The notes beneath the pieces were generated by a model. That model was given only the letters and a program-made list of their open reading frames with translations, did no database searches and was not told the origin of the DNA. From Bacteroidales bacterium (GTDB taxonomy: Bacteria; Bacteroidota; Bacteroidia; Bacteroidales; Muribaculaceae), in the NCBI GenBank assembly GCA_015061085.1, contig SUXG01000003.1, positions 1 to 64,000 on the forward strand: DNA of 64,000 bases. Reading direction: 5' to 3'. Both the position numbers and the translations under genes were made by a program. This document shows positions 52,300-63,432 of this stretch, one piece after another. The stretch's first letter is position 1. Every line of letters begins with the position of its first letter.

Positions 52300-54420
52300 T
52301 TATTTCAACAAATCAACACGACCTTGACATTCTGTAAGAACGTTCCTAGCGATTGAAGAGCTAACCTCAGCATAGTGAGAGAATGTCATTGTAGAAGTTG
52401 CACGACCTGATGTGATTGTACGGAGTGCAGTCACATAACCAAACATTTCAGCAAGTGGAGATTTAGCTTTCACGATACGAGCACCGCTACGGCTTGTTTC
52501 CATACCTTCTACTTGACCACGACGCTTGTTAAGGTCACCAATTACATCACCCATTGATTCTTCCGGTGTAACAACTTCAATCTTCATGATAGGCTCTTGA
52601 AGCACAGGACCTGCCTTTTCACAAGCCTTCTTGAATGCTTGGATAGCACAAAGTTCGAATGAAAGTTGGTCAGAGTCAACCGGGTGGAAGCTACCATCGA
52701 GAAGTGTAACCTTGAGTTGTTCTACAGGATAACCAGCAAGAACACCATTCTTCATTGCAGTTTGGAAACCCTTTTGAACAGATGGGATATATTCCTTCGG
52801 AACGTTACCACCCTTAACTTCGTCGATGAATTGCAAGCTACCTTCGAAGCCTTCATCTACAGGCTCAACGCGAACGATAATGTCTGCAAACTTACCACGA
52901 CCACCGGTTTGCTTCTTGAATGTTTCACGAAGTTCAACAGCTTGTGTAATAGCCTCTTTGTAAGTAACTTGTGGACGACCTTGGTTACACTCTACCTTGA
53001 ACTCACGACGGAGACGGTCGATAATAATATCGAGGTGAAGCTCACCCATACCGCTGATAACAGTTTGACCTGTTTCCTCGTTAGTTTCAACGCGGAATGT
53101 CGGGTCTTCTTCAGCAAGTTTTTGAAGACCTACTCCAAGTTTATCAAGGTCTTTTTGAGTCTTAGGCTCTACTGCGATACCAATCACAGGATCTGGGAAT
53201 TCCATTGCTTCAAGTACAATTGGAGCATCCTCTGCACAGAGAGTGTCACCTGTGCGAATATCTTTAAAGCCAACTCCTGCGCCAATATCACCACATCCGA
53301 TAACTTCTCTTGGATTTTGCTTATTAGAGTGCATTTGGAAAAGGCGTGAGATACGTTCTTTCTTTCCTGAGCGACTATTGAAACAGTAACTACCAGCAAC
53401 CATTTCACCAGAGTAAACACGGAAGAAACAAAGACGACCTACGTATGGGTCTGTCGCAATCTTAAATGCAAGAGCAGCCAAAGGCTCTTCTGCACTTGGT
53501 TTACGTGTGATGATTGATTCAGGATCGCCAACCTCATGACCTTCGATAGCACTTTGGTCAGCAGGTGATGGAAGGTAAGCACATACGTTATCAAGCAATG
53601 CTTGAACACCCTTGTTCTTGAAAGATGAACCACAAGTCATTGGGTTAACGTGCATACCGAGAGTTGCTGTACGGATTGCTGATTTGATTTCCTCTACTGT
53701 GATTGTAGATGGGTCATCAAAGTATTTTTCCATAAACGCTTCGTCAAACTCAGCAAGAGTTTCAAGCATTTTATCTCTCCACTCTTCAGCTTCAGGAAGA
53801 AGGTTAGCAGGAATATCTTCGATTGAATATTCAGCACCCATAGTTTCATCGTGCCAGAAGTATGCCTTCATCGTAACGAGGTCAACTACGCCCTTGAATG
53901 TTTCTTCAGCACCGATTGGAATTTGGATTGGAAGCGGGTTAGCACCGAGCACTTCACGTACTTGGCGAACCACCTCAAAGAAGTTAGCACCAGAACGGTC
54001 CATCTTGTTGACATAACCGATACGTGGCACATTATATTTGTCAGCTTGACGCCAAACTGTTTCTGACTGAGGCTCAACACCACCTACTGCACAAAATGCA
54101 GCTACAGCACCGTCGAGTACACGCAAAGAACGTTCTACTTCCACTGTAAAGTCAACGTGTCCCGGAGTATCAATAAGGTTAATCTTGTATTGAGTACCAT
54201 TATATTTCCAGAACGCTGTTGTTGCAGCAGATGTAATTGTGATACCACGTTCTTGTTCCTGTTCCATCCAGTCCATTGTAGCTCCACCATCGTGAACTTC
54301 ACCAATTTTGTGAGTAAGACCTGTATAGAAGAGGATACGTTCAGAAGTAGTTGTCTTACCGGCATCGATGTGAGCCATGATACCGATATTTCTGGTAAGT
54401 TTAAGATCTTCTTTTGCCAT
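52300..54420 (-). CDS. fusA: Elongation factor G
   Basis: 706 aa; [47 protein letters not shown]. Confidence 0.98.
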   Translation of the reverse strand: MAKEDLKLTRNIGIMAHIDAGKTTTSERILFYTGLTHKIGEVHDGGATMDWMEQEQERGITITSAATTAFWKYNGTQYKINLIDTPGHVDFTVEVERSLRVLDGAVAAFCAVGGVEPQSETVWRQADKYNVPRIGYVNKMDRSGANFFEVVRQVREVLGANPLPIQIPIGAEETFKGVVDLVTMKAYFWHDETMGAEYSIEDIPANLLPEAEEWRDKMLETLAEFDEAFMEKYFDDPSTITVEEIKSAIRTATLGMHVNPMTCGSSFKNKGVQALLDNVCAYLPSPADQSAIEGHEVGDPESIITRKPSAEEPLAALAFKIATDPYVGRLCFFRVYSGEMVAGSYCFNSRSGKKERISRLFQMHSNKQNPREVIGCGDIGAGVGFKDIRTGDTLCAEDAPIVLEAMEFPDPVIGIAVEPKTQKDLDKLGVGLQKLAEEDPTFRVETNEETGQTVISGMGELHLDIIIDRLRREFKVECNQGRPQVTYKEAITQAVELRETFKKQTGGRGKFADIIVRVEPVDEGFEGSLQFIDEVKGGNVPKEYIPSVQKGFQTAMKNGVLAGYPVEQLKVTLLDGSFHPVDSDQLSFELCAIQAFKKACEKAGPVLQEPIMKIEVVTPEESMGDVIGDLNKRRGQVEGMETSRSGARIVKAKSPLAEMFGYVTALRTITSGRATSTMTFSHYAEVSSSIARNVLTECQGRVDLLK

Positions 54421-54442
54421 TGTGAAAAGTGTCTATCAATTA

Positions 54443-54919
54443 TTAAAATCTGAAGTGAGCGAATGCACGGTTAGCTTCTGCCATACGATGCATATCTTCT
54501 TTACGTTTGAAAGCACCACCTTGCTCATTGAAAGCATCAACGATTTCTGCAGCAAGTTTGTCTGCCATAGTTTTACCACCACGCTTACGAGCGAAGATGA
54601 TAAGGTTCTTCATTGAGATAGACTCTTTACGATCCGGACGGATTTCAGTTGGAACTTGGAAAGTTGCACCACCGATACGGCGTGACTTAACTTCCACTTG
54701 AGGAGTAATCTTTTCAAGAGCTGCTTTCCAGATTTCGAGAGCAGTCTTCTCCTCGTTAGGCAATTTAGACTTCACAGTCTCAAGAGCTGTATAGAAAATT
54801 GTGTATGCAGTATTCTTCTTACCATCATACATCAAGTGATTTACGAATTTTGTAACTCGCACATCATTAAAAACAGGATCCGGAAGGATCACTCTTTTTT
54901 TGGGTTTTGCTTTTCTCAT
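54443..54919 (-). CDS. rpsG: 30S ribosomal protein S7
   Basis: [35 protein letters not shown]. Confidence 0.98.
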   Translation of the reverse strand: MRKAKPKKRVILPDPVFNDVRVTKFVNHLMYDGKKNTAYTIFYTALETVKSKLPNEEKTALEIWKAALEKITPQVEVKSRRIGGATFQVPTEIRPDRKESISMKNLIIFARKRGGKTMADKLAAEIVDAFNEQGGAFKRKEDMHRMAEANRAFAHFRF

Positions 54920-55057
54920 TTTTAAAAATTTGTGTTTTTGTTTTTGGCTGCATTTACTTCTTCAACGACATACTCTTATGTCATTTACTCAACCTTAGCC
55001 ATCCAATAAATCAAAAACTAGTTTTAAATTGTGATTTAATTGAATTTGCAGTTAATC

Positions 55058-55441
55058 TTATTTCTTAGCTGCTTTAGGACGTTTTGCTCCATATTTTGAG
55101 CGACGTTGCGTACGGCCGTTTACACCTGCAGTATCTAAAGTACCACGCACGATGTGATAACGAACACCCGGAAGGTCTTTAACACGACCACCACGTACCA
55201 TTACGATTGAGTGCTCCTGAAGGTTGTGACCTTCTCCCGGAATGTAAGAGTTGACTTCCTTACCGTTAGTCAAGCGCACACGCGCCACCTTACGCATAGC
55301 CGAGTTAGGCTTCTTAGGAGTTGTTGTGTAAACTCTCACGCAAACGCCACGACGTTGTGGGCATGAATCCAATGCCGGTGATTTGCTCTTATCCTGCAAA
55401 GCCACACGTCCTTTTCTTACTAATTGTTGAATTGTAGGCAT
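55058..55441 (-). CDS. rpsL: 30S ribosomal protein S12
   Basis: [12 protein letters not shown]...[34 protein letters not shown]. Confidence 0.98.
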   Translation of the reverse strand: MPTIQQLVRKGRVALQDKSKSPALDSCPQRRGVCVRVYTTTPKKPNSAMRKVARVRLTNGKEVNSYIPGEGHNLQEHSIVMVRGGRVKDLPGVRYHIVRGTLDTAGVNGRTQRRSKYGAKRPKAAKK

Positions 55442-55690
55442 TCTTTGTCTTTTTTACGTTTATTTTTATTAATAATTTAAAATTTATTGGCTCTTTAATA
55501 CACCACACAAACGCCACCAAAAACCTATTAATCAGGCAATTAGCAACATTTGACCTCTAAATATCTTTAAAAGCGATGCAAAGTTACTAATAATTAACGA
55601 ATTACACAAACAATAAAGACAAAAAAATTGAGCACAAATTTTATTCTGCACTCAATCTTGCACTAATTCGCATTTCTTGCATCAAACCAT

Positions 55691-56866
55691 TTACTTATAT
55701 GTAGATGCTATTTTATATATTTCTTCAAATATTTCATAGTCGATTTCCGTCAGCAACATTCCTCGACGAGCCATAGCCCTATTGGCAATTTCAAAAAATT
55801 TCTTCAACTGCACATCAACAAATCCTCCGACAGGAGAGCCTTCACTAAAGGATGGAATAAATGTTCGAGGAAATCCCGAACCATGAATATTCACCCCTAC
55901 CCCCACGACCGTCGCTGTATTAAACATGCAGTTTATTCCAACTTTTGAATGATCACCCATTATCAACCCACAGAATTGCAAATCTGTACGCATAAACGTA
56001 TGATCAGGATAATTCCAAAGACGTATTTTCGAATAATCATTCTTTAGATTAGAAGCATTAGTACCGGCTCCTATATTACACCACTCTCCGATAACCGCAT
56101 TACCAAGAAAACCGTCATGAGCTTTATTACTATAACCAAAAACCAAAACATTATTTAGCTCACCACCCATTTTAGACCATGGACCAATTGTTGTATCACT
56201 ATATATTTTTGCCCCCATATTAATATATGAGTGTTCACACAAAGCCATAGGACCCCTCACACAACTACCTTCCATTATTTGAGAATCCTTTCCTATATAT
56301 ATAGGACCACCGAGAGTATTTAGACACGCGCCCTCTACGCTTGCCCCCTCTTCAACAAATATCAGCGATTTATCACCTATTATTGTATTTGATTCTGAAA
56401 TAGCACAACTAATTCTATCTTTGGTTATTGCATCGAAATCGTCCTTTATCATCGCTCCGTTATTTGTAAACAATTCATACAAATAATGCAAAATCAGACA
56501 ATCGCCTTCGTACGACACCTGTTTATAGCGTCCATTTTCAAAATCATCAATACTTCCTTTGTATGCAATCATATCATCGCCTTTAAACAAAGCCTCACCA
56601 ACGCTCAACGACTCTATAACTCCAACCACATCTTTGTTTGGAACCACATTACCGGCTATCACCAAATCTTCATCACCTTTGGTCAATGTATACTTTTTCT
56701 CAAGAAACGACACTGTCTTATAACTGTAGTTTCCTGAGATAAAAAGTTCCCATTTCTGACGAATTGTAGTTATACCTATTCTAAAATCCGCAATAGGTCG
56801 AGTGAACGACATCGGCAGCAAATCCGCATGCACTCTTGGAACATCATATAAAATTATATTTCTCAT
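55691..56866 (-). CDS. GlmU-like putative sugar nucleotidyltransferase with left-handed beta-helix
   Basis: MRNIILYDVPRVHADLLPMSFTRPIADFRIGITTIRQKWE; hexapeptide-repeat C-terminus. Start placed at internal Met 48. Confidence 0.82.
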   Translation of the reverse strand: MRNIILYDVPRVHADLLPMSFTRPIADFRIGITTIRQKWELFISGNYSYKTVSFLEKKYTLTKGDEDLVIAGNVVPNKDVVGVIESLSVGEALFKGDDMIAYKGSIDDFENGRYKQVSYEGDCLILHYLYELFTNNGAMIKDDFDAITKDRISCAISESNTIIGDKSLIFVEEGASVEGACLNTLGGPIYIGKDSQIMEGSCVRGPMALCEHSYINMGAKIYSDTTIGPWSKMGGELNNVLVFGYSNKAHDGFLGNAVIGEWCNIGAGTNASNLKNDYSKIRLWNYPDHTFMRTDLQFCGLIMGDHSKVGINCMFNTATVVGVGVNIHGSGFPRTFIPSFSEGSPVGGFVDVQLKKFFEIANRAMARRGMLLTEIDYEIFEEIYKIASTYK

Positions 56867-57053
56867 ACAAAATCCACTTTTAGTTACTAAAATCCCCAAA
56901 AACAAGAGATTTACATTGTGCAAAAGTAATCTTTTTTTCACATATAGCACTAAATAGCACCCTAAAATCATTAAATTATCCAAAAGATTTGCATATAACA
57001 CTATCATTTCGTATCTTTACACCATTAAATTAACATCAATTGAAATCATAAAT

Positions 57054-58847
57054 ATGAAAAAGAATTTCGAATATCTGACTCGTCTGCGCCAAGTTATGGC
57101 AGAACAAAAAATTGATGTCGTAATTATCTCCGGCACGGACCCTCATCAAAGCGAAAATCCTCCACACCATTGGAGAGATCGTGAATGGATTACCGGTTTC
57201 TGGTCAACAAACGGAACAAACGGAACAGCTGTAGTCCTTCAAGACCAAGCATATTGTTGGACTGACTCTCGTTATTTCATCCAAGCCGAAGAACAACTTG
57301 CCGACACCGGCTTTAAAATGATGAAAGAAGATGGTCCGGAAGCGATTGACCTTATCGGATGGATCGCTCAAAACGTTACAAAAGGCTCCACAGTTGCAAT
57401 CGACGGCATGACTTTCTCCACATCACTTGCCAACAAGATTCAAAGCGAACTAAATGCCGCAAACCTTAAGTTTGCAACAGATTTTGCACCATTTGACATC
57501 ATTAACCCGGAGCGTCCTAAACGTCCTCTCAACAAACTATTCGTTCACGACGAAAAAATTGTCGGAGAGTCAGTCGACTCAAAGGTAAATCGCGTCATTG
57601 AGCAAGTTACATCCGAAGGCGCAGAAGCCATCATTATGGCATCGCTTGACGACATCGCTTGGACTACAAACTTACGCACAGCAAACGACATTTCTTACAG
57701 TCCGATGTTTGTGTCATACGTATTCTTAAGCAATAAACAAAGAATACTTTTCATCGACGAGGAAAAACTCACAGACGAAGTTAAAGCCCACCTAAATAAA
57801 TACAACTTCGAAATCAAACCATACGATGCAGTTCTCGACTTTATTGCATCACTCCCTGAAAACACTCGTCTGCTTGTCGACCCTGATAAAGTATCAAGAG
57901 GACTTTTCGACAAAGTGAGATGCAATGCTGTATTTGGGGGTACAAAAGTCGCCAAACTAAAGAGTATCAAAAACGACTCAATGCTTCGCAGCATCGACAC
58001 TGCAATGGAAAAAGATGGCGTGGCGCTCACTCGTTTCTTCATGATGGTAGAAAGAGAACACCAAAAGGGCGAACTCACAGAGCTCATTCTCAGCGAACGT
58101 CTTCGCGAAATACGTCTTTCTGACCCAAGCTGCGTAGACGAAAGTTTCGCATCAATTCTTGGGTTCAAGGAACATGGCGCTATCATCCACTACGAGGCTA
58201 CCGAAGAGAGCAACATTCCTGTCGTAGGCGACGGCCTTCTCTTGGTGGATTCAGGCGGTCAATACATCTACGGCACAACCGACATTACTCGCACAGTAGC
58301 ATTAGGCACACCGACTGCTGAAGAAATTCACGACTATACACTCGTGCTCAAGGGCCACATCGCAATTGCAAACGCTGTATTCCCTGAAGGCACAACAGGC
58401 CACCAACTTGATGCAATGGCACGCCAATATCTCTGGAAAGAAGGTAAAGCTTACTATCACGGCACAGGTCATGGTATCGGATTTTTTATCAATTGCCATG
58501 AAGGTCCGCAAAGCATTCGTCTCAACATCAACCCTACTCCACTCGAAGTCGGTATGGCTACAAGTAATGAGCCTGGCGTTTATTACGAAGGCAAGTATGG
58601 CATCCGCACCGAAAACATCATTATCACAGTTCCTGCAATGGAGACAGAGTTTGGCAAGTTTTTCAAGTTTAAAACAGTGACACTCTTTCCATACGATCGT
58701 CGCTTGATCGACACAAGCATCATGAGTGACAATGAAATCCAATGGGTGGACGACTACCACAAAATGGTCAGAGATCGCCTGACTCCTCTTTTGACAGCAG
58801 AAGAAGCTGCATGGATGGAAACTAAAACGCAACCACTAAAACGATAA
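57054..58847 (+). CDS. Aminopeptidase P family (Xaa-Pro aminopeptidase, M24B)
   Basis: 597 aa; DSGGQYIYGTTDITRTVALG, YYHGTGHGIGFFINCHEGPQSI, ATSNEPGVYYEGKYGIRTENI. Confidence 0.95.
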   Translation: MKKNFEYLTRLRQVMAEQKIDVVIISGTDPHQSENPPHHWRDREWITGFWSTNGTNGTAVVLQDQAYCWTDSRYFIQAEEQLADTGFKMMKEDGPEAIDLIGWIAQNVTKGSTVAIDGMTFSTSLANKIQSELNAANLKFATDFAPFDIINPERPKRPLNKLFVHDEKIVGESVDSKVNRVIEQVTSEGAEAIIMASLDDIAWTTNLRTANDISYSPMFVSYVFLSNKQRILFIDEEKLTDEVKAHLNKYNFEIKPYDAVLDFIASLPENTRLLVDPDKVSRGLFDKVRCNAVFGGTKVAKLKSIKNDSMLRSIDTAMEKDGVALTRFFMMVEREHQKGELTELILSERLREIRLSDPSCVDESFASILGFKEHGAIIHYEATEESNIPVVGDGLLLVDSGGQYIYGTTDITRTVALGTPTAEEIHDYTLVLKGHIAIANAVFPEGTTGHQLDAMARQYLWKEGKAYYHGTGHGIGFFINCHEGPQSIRLNINPTPLEVGMATSNEPGVYYEGKYGIRTENIIITVPAMETEFGKFFKFKTVTLFPYDRRLIDTSIMSDNEIQWVDDYHKMVRDRLTPLLTAEEAAWMETKTQPLKR

Positions 58848-58851
58848 TACA

Positions 58852-59376
58852 ATGGCATTAATCAGACCCGTCAGAGGTTTTACACCGGAAATAGGGAAAG
58901 ACTGCTTTTTAGCAGAAAACGCAGCCATAATCGGCGACGTAATTATGGGAGACGAGTGTAGCATTTGGTATGGAACAATTCTACGTGGAGACGTAAATTC
59001 TATCAGAATAGGCAATCGCGTAAATATCCAAGATGGCTCAGTACTGCACACACTCTATCAGAAATCAACTATCGAAATTGGCGATGATGTATCGATCGGA
59101 CACAACGTAGTGATTCATGGAGCCAAGATTCGTGATTTTGCTCTCATAGGCATGGGGGCAATCGTAATGGACGATGCCATAGTCGGCGAAGGCGCATTAG
59201 TTGCAGCCGGATCTGTCGTTTTAGGCAAAACCGTTATCGGCCCTAACGAAATGTGGGCAGGAGCTCCTGCCAAATTTGTAAAAATGGTAGAACCGGAAAA
59301 AGCCAAAGAGATGAATCAGAAAATTGCCCGCAATTATCTGATGTACTCAAAATGGTATGATCAGGAAGCAGAATAA
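58852..59376 (+). CDS. Gamma carbonic anhydrase family / hexapeptide-repeat protein
   Basis: CSIWYGTILRGDVNSIRIGNRVNIQDGSVLH, IGHNVVIHG. Confidence 0.92.
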   Translation: MALIRPVRGFTPEIGKDCFLAENAAIIGDVIMGDECSIWYGTILRGDVNSIRIGNRVNIQDGSVLHTLYQKSTIEIGDDVSIGHNVVIHGAKIRDFALIGMGAIVMDDAIVGEGALVAAGSVVLGKTVIGPNEMWAGAPAKFVKMVEPEKAKEMNQKIARNYLMYSKWYDQEAE

Positions 59377-59400
59377 TGCAATTTACACCTTAATATATAA

Positions 59401-59436
59401 GAGGCCAAGTTTGGAGTAAAACTTGGCCTCTTTTTT
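59401..59436 (+). terminator. Terminator after the gamma-CA gene
   Basis: GAGGCCAAGTTT...AAACTTGGCCTCTTTTTT. Confidence 0.85.
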
Positions 59437-59679
59437 GCCATTCAAGACTTCATACAAACATTTTTCTTAGCTGTGTTAGAGGCCCTCAAAGCACAAAAAT
59501 CGCTTCTTATATCGCCAAAGAAGCTCAAAACGAATAAATTGACAACAAAAAACAAATATTTTCCCCAAAAAATTTTGCTATTAGAATAAAGTTGCCTAAT
59601 TTTGCACCGCTAAATCTCTAAGTAATATCATTACTTGGAAAATAAATTTGATTAATAACTAAAAACAACAATAAAAAAC

Positions 59680-59871
59680 ATGATCATTGTACAAGTAAAA
59701 GAAGGTGACAACATCGAAAAAGCATTAAAAAGATTCAAACGCAAATTTGAAAAAACAGGTATCGTAAAAGAACTTCGTAGCCGTCAGGCATTCGAAAAAC
59801 CATCTGTAGCAAACCGCAAAAAAATGATGAAAGCGGTTTATGTTCAAAAACTTCGCCAAGTAGAAGAATAA
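59680..59871 (+). CDS. rpsU: 30S ribosomal protein S21
   Basis: MIIVQVKEGDNIEKALKRFKRKFEKTGIVKELRSRQAFEKPS. Confidence 0.97.
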   Translation: MIIVQVKEGDNIEKALKRFKRKFEKTGIVKELRSRQAFEKPSVANRKKMMKAVYVQKLRQVEE

Positions 59872-59961
59872 TTTTTCAAATTTATTTGGGTATCTCAAAA
59901 AAAACGATTATCTTCGTAAAATAAATCCATTCTATACAGAAATGGAGAAAATACGAAGATT

Positions 59962-60861
59962 ATGACAGTTGACAACTTCTTGAAATATATACGGTATGAG
60001 TTGAATTATTCAACACATACCGTTTTGTCATATTCTATCGACTTAAATCAATTTGTCAACTACCTCACAAACAACGAAGCTGACAAATTCAATCCCACCG
60101 ACATAACATCTAATGACATCCGCAGTTGGCTCGGCAAATTAGCAAAAGAAGGATTAAGTCCACGTACCCTTCGACGTAAAGCTCAGTCAGTAAGGGCTTA
60201 TTTCAAATATTTGATCAAATCAAAATTCATAACTACAAATCCAGCCGTTGACATTACATTATCCAAAACGAACAAACCATTACCGGAATTTGTTAGAGAT
60301 AATGAAATACAAGAGATAATAGCACTATTGGAGCCATCAGACAACGACTTCTTCAGTCATCGCAACTACCTAATTTTCTTGTTATTATACACAACAGGAA
60401 TTCGACAATCCGAGCTATTAGGAATTAGCGATTGCGACATTGACTTCACAAGAATGGAGGTAAAGGTTACAGGAAAGCGCAACAAACAACGTCTGATTCC
60501 TATTGCCAATGAAATTGCAGAAGTTATAACAAAATATCAACAGTTACGAAACGCGCAATACCCGGATTTAAAGGATTGCAAATTAATAATCCACAAAGGC
60601 AAACCCATGACAACAAATACGTTGTACTACATAGTGAGTCGCATTCTCAAAGGCACATCCTCCCGACAGAAGGGTGCACACGTCATACGTCACACATTTG
60701 CCACTGCAATGCTTAATAACGGTGCCGGACTGAACTCGATAAAGGAAATACTGGGACATAGCTCTATAGCAACGACCCAGATATATACACATATAACACT
60801 CAGAGAGTTACAAACTAATTATGAACACGCTCACCCAAGAGCACTAAAAAAGGAGGTTTAA
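59962..60861 (+). CDS. Tyrosine recombinase XerC/D-like (core genome position)
   Basis: 299 aa; TTGIRQSELLGI, HVIRHTFATAMLNNGAGLNSIKEILGHSSIATTQIYTH. Confidence 0.93.
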   Translation: MTVDNFLKYIRYELNYSTHTVLSYSIDLNQFVNYLTNNEADKFNPTDITSNDIRSWLGKLAKEGLSPRTLRRKAQSVRAYFKYLIKSKFITTNPAVDITLSKTNKPLPEFVRDNEIQEIIALLEPSDNDFFSHRNYLIFLLLYTTGIRQSELLGISDCDIDFTRMEVKVTGKRNKQRLIPIANEIAEVITKYQQLRNAQYPDLKDCKLIIHKGKPMTTNTLYYIVSRILKGTSSRQKGAHVIRHTFATAMLNNGAGLNSIKEILGHSSIATTQIYTHITLRELQTNYEHAHPRALKKEV

Positions 60862-60862
60862 T

Positions 60863-61156
60863 ATGGAAACTAAGATTAAAGCCATTCATTTCGACGTATC
60901 TGAAAAACTTGTTGCATTCATCAACAAGAAAGTAGAAAAACTCACTCGCAGATTTGATGCAGTGACAGAAGTAGAAGTGACACTCAAGGTGGTTAAGCCG
61001 GAAACAGCTATGAACAAGGAAGCTGCTATCCAACTTGCTGTACCTCCAACAGATGATCTTTTTGCATCAAAGACTGCTGATACATTTGAAGAAGCCGTTG
61101 ATTTGTGCCTTGACGCACTTGAAAAACAACTTGAAAAAAATAAAGCTAAGAAATAA
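60863..61156 (+). CDS. hpf: Ribosome hibernation promoting factor / RaiA family
   Basis: HFDVSEKLVAFINKKVEKLTRRFDAVTEVEVTLKV. Confidence 0.9.
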   Translation: METKIKAIHFDVSEKLVAFINKKVEKLTRRFDAVTEVEVTLKVVKPETAMNKEAAIQLAVPPTDDLFASKTADTFEEAVDLCLDALEKQLEKNKAKK

Positions 61157-61190
61157 AACTTTTATACCAAAATAATAATCTAAACCAGAA

Positions 61191-61218
61191 TTGCCGGCAT
61201 ATAAAGTCATGCCGGCAA
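61191..61218. repeat. 10-bp perfect inverted repeat after hpf (terminator-like, weak T tract)
   Basis: TTGCCGGCAT-ATAAAGTC-ATGCCGGCAA. Confidence 0.7.
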
Positions 61219-61244
61219 TCTTACTAAAACAATTCATTGCCATT

Positions 61245-61661
61245 ATGTCACTGCTTGATTTAGCACGAACAATTGAATTTCCCAAAATTTGCGACCCCAG
61301 AGGTAATCTTTCGTTTGTAGAAAGCGCACGCCACATTCCATTCTCAATAAAACGAGTTTTCTACATCTACGACGTACCCGGAGGCGAAACAAGAGGTGGA
61401 CATGCCCATAAAGAATGTTGGTGTATTCTGATTGCAGTATCAGGCTCTTTGGAAGTAAGATTAACTGATGGCACAAATGAAAAGATTGTCAAATTAAATC
61501 GTTCCAACAAAGGATTGATTATTCCCCCGGGCGTATGGGACACCATGCACGACTTCACGACCGGGACTGTTGTACTGGCATTAGCATCTCACCCATACGA
61601 AGAGGAGGACTACATTCGCGATTACGACGAGTTTCTCGAATATGTAAAAACACAAAAATAG
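61245..61661 (+). CDS. FdtA/QdtA-type cupin, dTDP-4-oxo-6-deoxyglucose 3,4-ketoisomerase-like
   Basis: DPRGNLSFVESARHIPFSIKRVFYIYDVPGGETRGGHAHKECWCILI. Confidence 0.88.
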   Translation: MSLLDLARTIEFPKICDPRGNLSFVESARHIPFSIKRVFYIYDVPGGETRGGHAHKECWCILIAVSGSLEVRLTDGTNEKIVKLNRSNKGLIIPPGVWDTMHDFTTGTVVLALASHPYEEEDYIRDYDEFLEYVKTQK

Positions 61662-61662
61662 A

Positions 61663-62784
61663 ATGAAATACCCATTTCTTCAACTCAGCGATGTAAACGT
61701 CCCATACGCAAAGCAACTAAAAGAAGCCGCAGCAAGAGTAATCGACTCGGGATGGTATCTCAACGGCAATGAAAACAAAGCATTCGAACAAGAATTAGCC
61801 CTGAAATGCAATTCTAAATATGCTGTAGCCACGAGCAATGGCCTTGATGCTTTAAAATTGATTTTCAGAGCATACATAGAGCTCGGCAAACTATTACCCG
61901 GCGACGAGGTGATTGTTCAAGCGAATACATATATTGCGTCTATTTTATCAATCAGCGAAACAGGACTGACACCAATATTAGTCGAACCCTGCGAGACAAC
62001 TTTCAATATAGACTCTTCTCTTATTGAGAAATCAATCACTTCGAGAACAAAAGCCATTTTGGTTGTTCACTTATATGGAACTCCTTGTTGGGACGAAAAA
62101 ATAAAAAATATCGCACAACGATACAATCTGCTTATTATTGAAGATAATGCACAATCCATTGGTGCATCTGCCGATACAAGCGGTATAAACGGGCACTATA
62201 CCACAGGATCACTTGGAGATGCTGCAGCATTCAGTTTTTACCCCACCAAGAACATAGGAGCATTAGGCGATTCCGGAGCTATAACATCATCCGATGAGGA
62301 GTTGATAAAAACTATACGCGCATTGGCAAATTATGGAAGCGACCGAAGATACCACAATATATACAAAGGTCTAAACTGTCGTATGGACGAGATACAAGCA
62401 GCCTTCCTTAGAGTAAAACTGCAACATCTCGATTCTGAATCAAAGCATCGCAATGAAATTGCAAAAACATACGATACCTACATCACCAACCCTTTGATTA
62501 TAAAGCCATTAATTTTTGATAGCATGACACAGGTATGGCACCAATATGTCATCCGATGCACTCATCGTTCTGCACTATGCAAACATCTTGAAGAAAACGG
62601 CGTAGGCACAGACATACATTATGCCACACCACCACATCTGCAACCTTGCTATAGAGATTTTTTCAAAAGCACCTATCCTATTACTGAACAATTAGCTAAC
62701 GAGGTTATAAGCCTTCCTATAGCATCCATTGACAATGATGCCGCCAAAGAAATTGCGCAAATCATCAATTCATTTAAAGTCTGA
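61663..62784 (+). CDS. DegT/DnrJ/EryC1/StrS aminotransferase (FdtB-like)
   Basis: 373 aa; AFSFYPTKNIGALGDSGAITS, NCRMDEIQAAFLRVKL. Confidence 0.93.
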   Translation: MKYPFLQLSDVNVPYAKQLKEAAARVIDSGWYLNGNENKAFEQELALKCNSKYAVATSNGLDALKLIFRAYIELGKLLPGDEVIVQANTYIASILSISETGLTPILVEPCETTFNIDSSLIEKSITSRTKAILVVHLYGTPCWDEKIKNIAQRYNLLIIEDNAQSIGASADTSGINGHYTTGSLGDAAAFSFYPTKNIGALGDSGAITSSDEELIKTIRALANYGSDRRYHNIYKGLNCRMDEIQAAFLRVKLQHLDSESKHRNEIAKTYDTYITNPLIIKPLIFDSMTQVWHQYVIRCTHRSALCKHLEENGVGTDIHYATPPHLQPCYRDFFKSTYPITEQLANEVISLPIASIDNDAAKEIAQIINSFKV

Positions 62785-62957
62785 CACGTTGACCATATTC
62801 TCTCGTTAATTTTACGCCATATCGATTTGAACTAAACAGGAAAAATCTCAGATTTTAAGGCGTATTGAGCAGCAGACTTTTGCATGATAATTTCCTGGAC
62901 ACAAAAACAGTGAGATAGCTTTTACTACCTCACTGCCTTAAAATATTAACATTCGTC

Positions 62958-63350
62958 TTATTTCTTTTCACACTGCTTTTTGCATTCTTGCTTCTTAGCG
63001 TCGCATTGTTTCTTGCAAGCTTGTTTTGGCTGAACTTTTGCACGCTTATCGCACTTTGTCAACTTGCAATCTTTTTTCTTTGCATCGCATTGCTTCTTGC
63101 AGTCTTGTTTCTGCTTATCGCATTGCTTCTTGCATTCTTGCTTCTTAGCGTCGCATTGCTTCTTGCAAGCTTCTTTGTTTTGCTTACACTCTTTCTTGCA
63201 ATCTTTGCAATCCTTAGTGCATTCTTTCTTGCATTCTACTTTTTCACATTTTGCTTTCTGACATTGCTTTTCACATTGCTTTTGAGTTTGAGCAACACTA
63301 ACTGTTGCCATTAATACTAAAGCAAAAAATAATACTGTTAATTTTTTCAT
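62958..63350 (-). CDS. Secreted Lys/Cys-rich repeat protein
   Basis: 130 aa; signal peptide MKKLTVLFFALVLMATVSVAQ; repeated CKKQCDAKKQE (11-residue period). Confidence 0.8.
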   Translation of the reverse strand: MKKLTVLFFALVLMATVSVAQTQKQCEKQCQKAKCEKVECKKECTKDCKDCKKECKQNKEACKKQCDAKKQECKKQCDKQKQDCKKQCDAKKKDCKLTKCDKRAKVQPKQACKKQCDAKKQECKKQCEKK

Positions 63351-63432
63351 ACTGTCTTTTATTTACATTGATTATTATTTGAGCACAAAGTAAACACTTT
63401 AAACCGAAAACACCAAAATCTATGGCATTAAT

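Noticed and set aside
52666-53349. 227-aa plus ORF inside fusA
   Set aside because: Antisense shadow of EF-G
37387-55441. Ribosomal block searched for inserted or unusual genes
   Set aside because: Order and gene content are as expected for Bacteroidales; only rpmJ was missing from the ORF track, through its small size
59962-60861. Tyrosine recombinase as mobile-element integrase
   Set aside because: Lies between rpsU and hpf, a conserved core position in Bacteroidetes; no att repeats or cargo adjacent
63000-63320. 33-bp tandem repeat as CRISPR array
   Set aside because: Repeat is the coding hendecad CKKQCDAKKQE without spacers; no cas genes in the window
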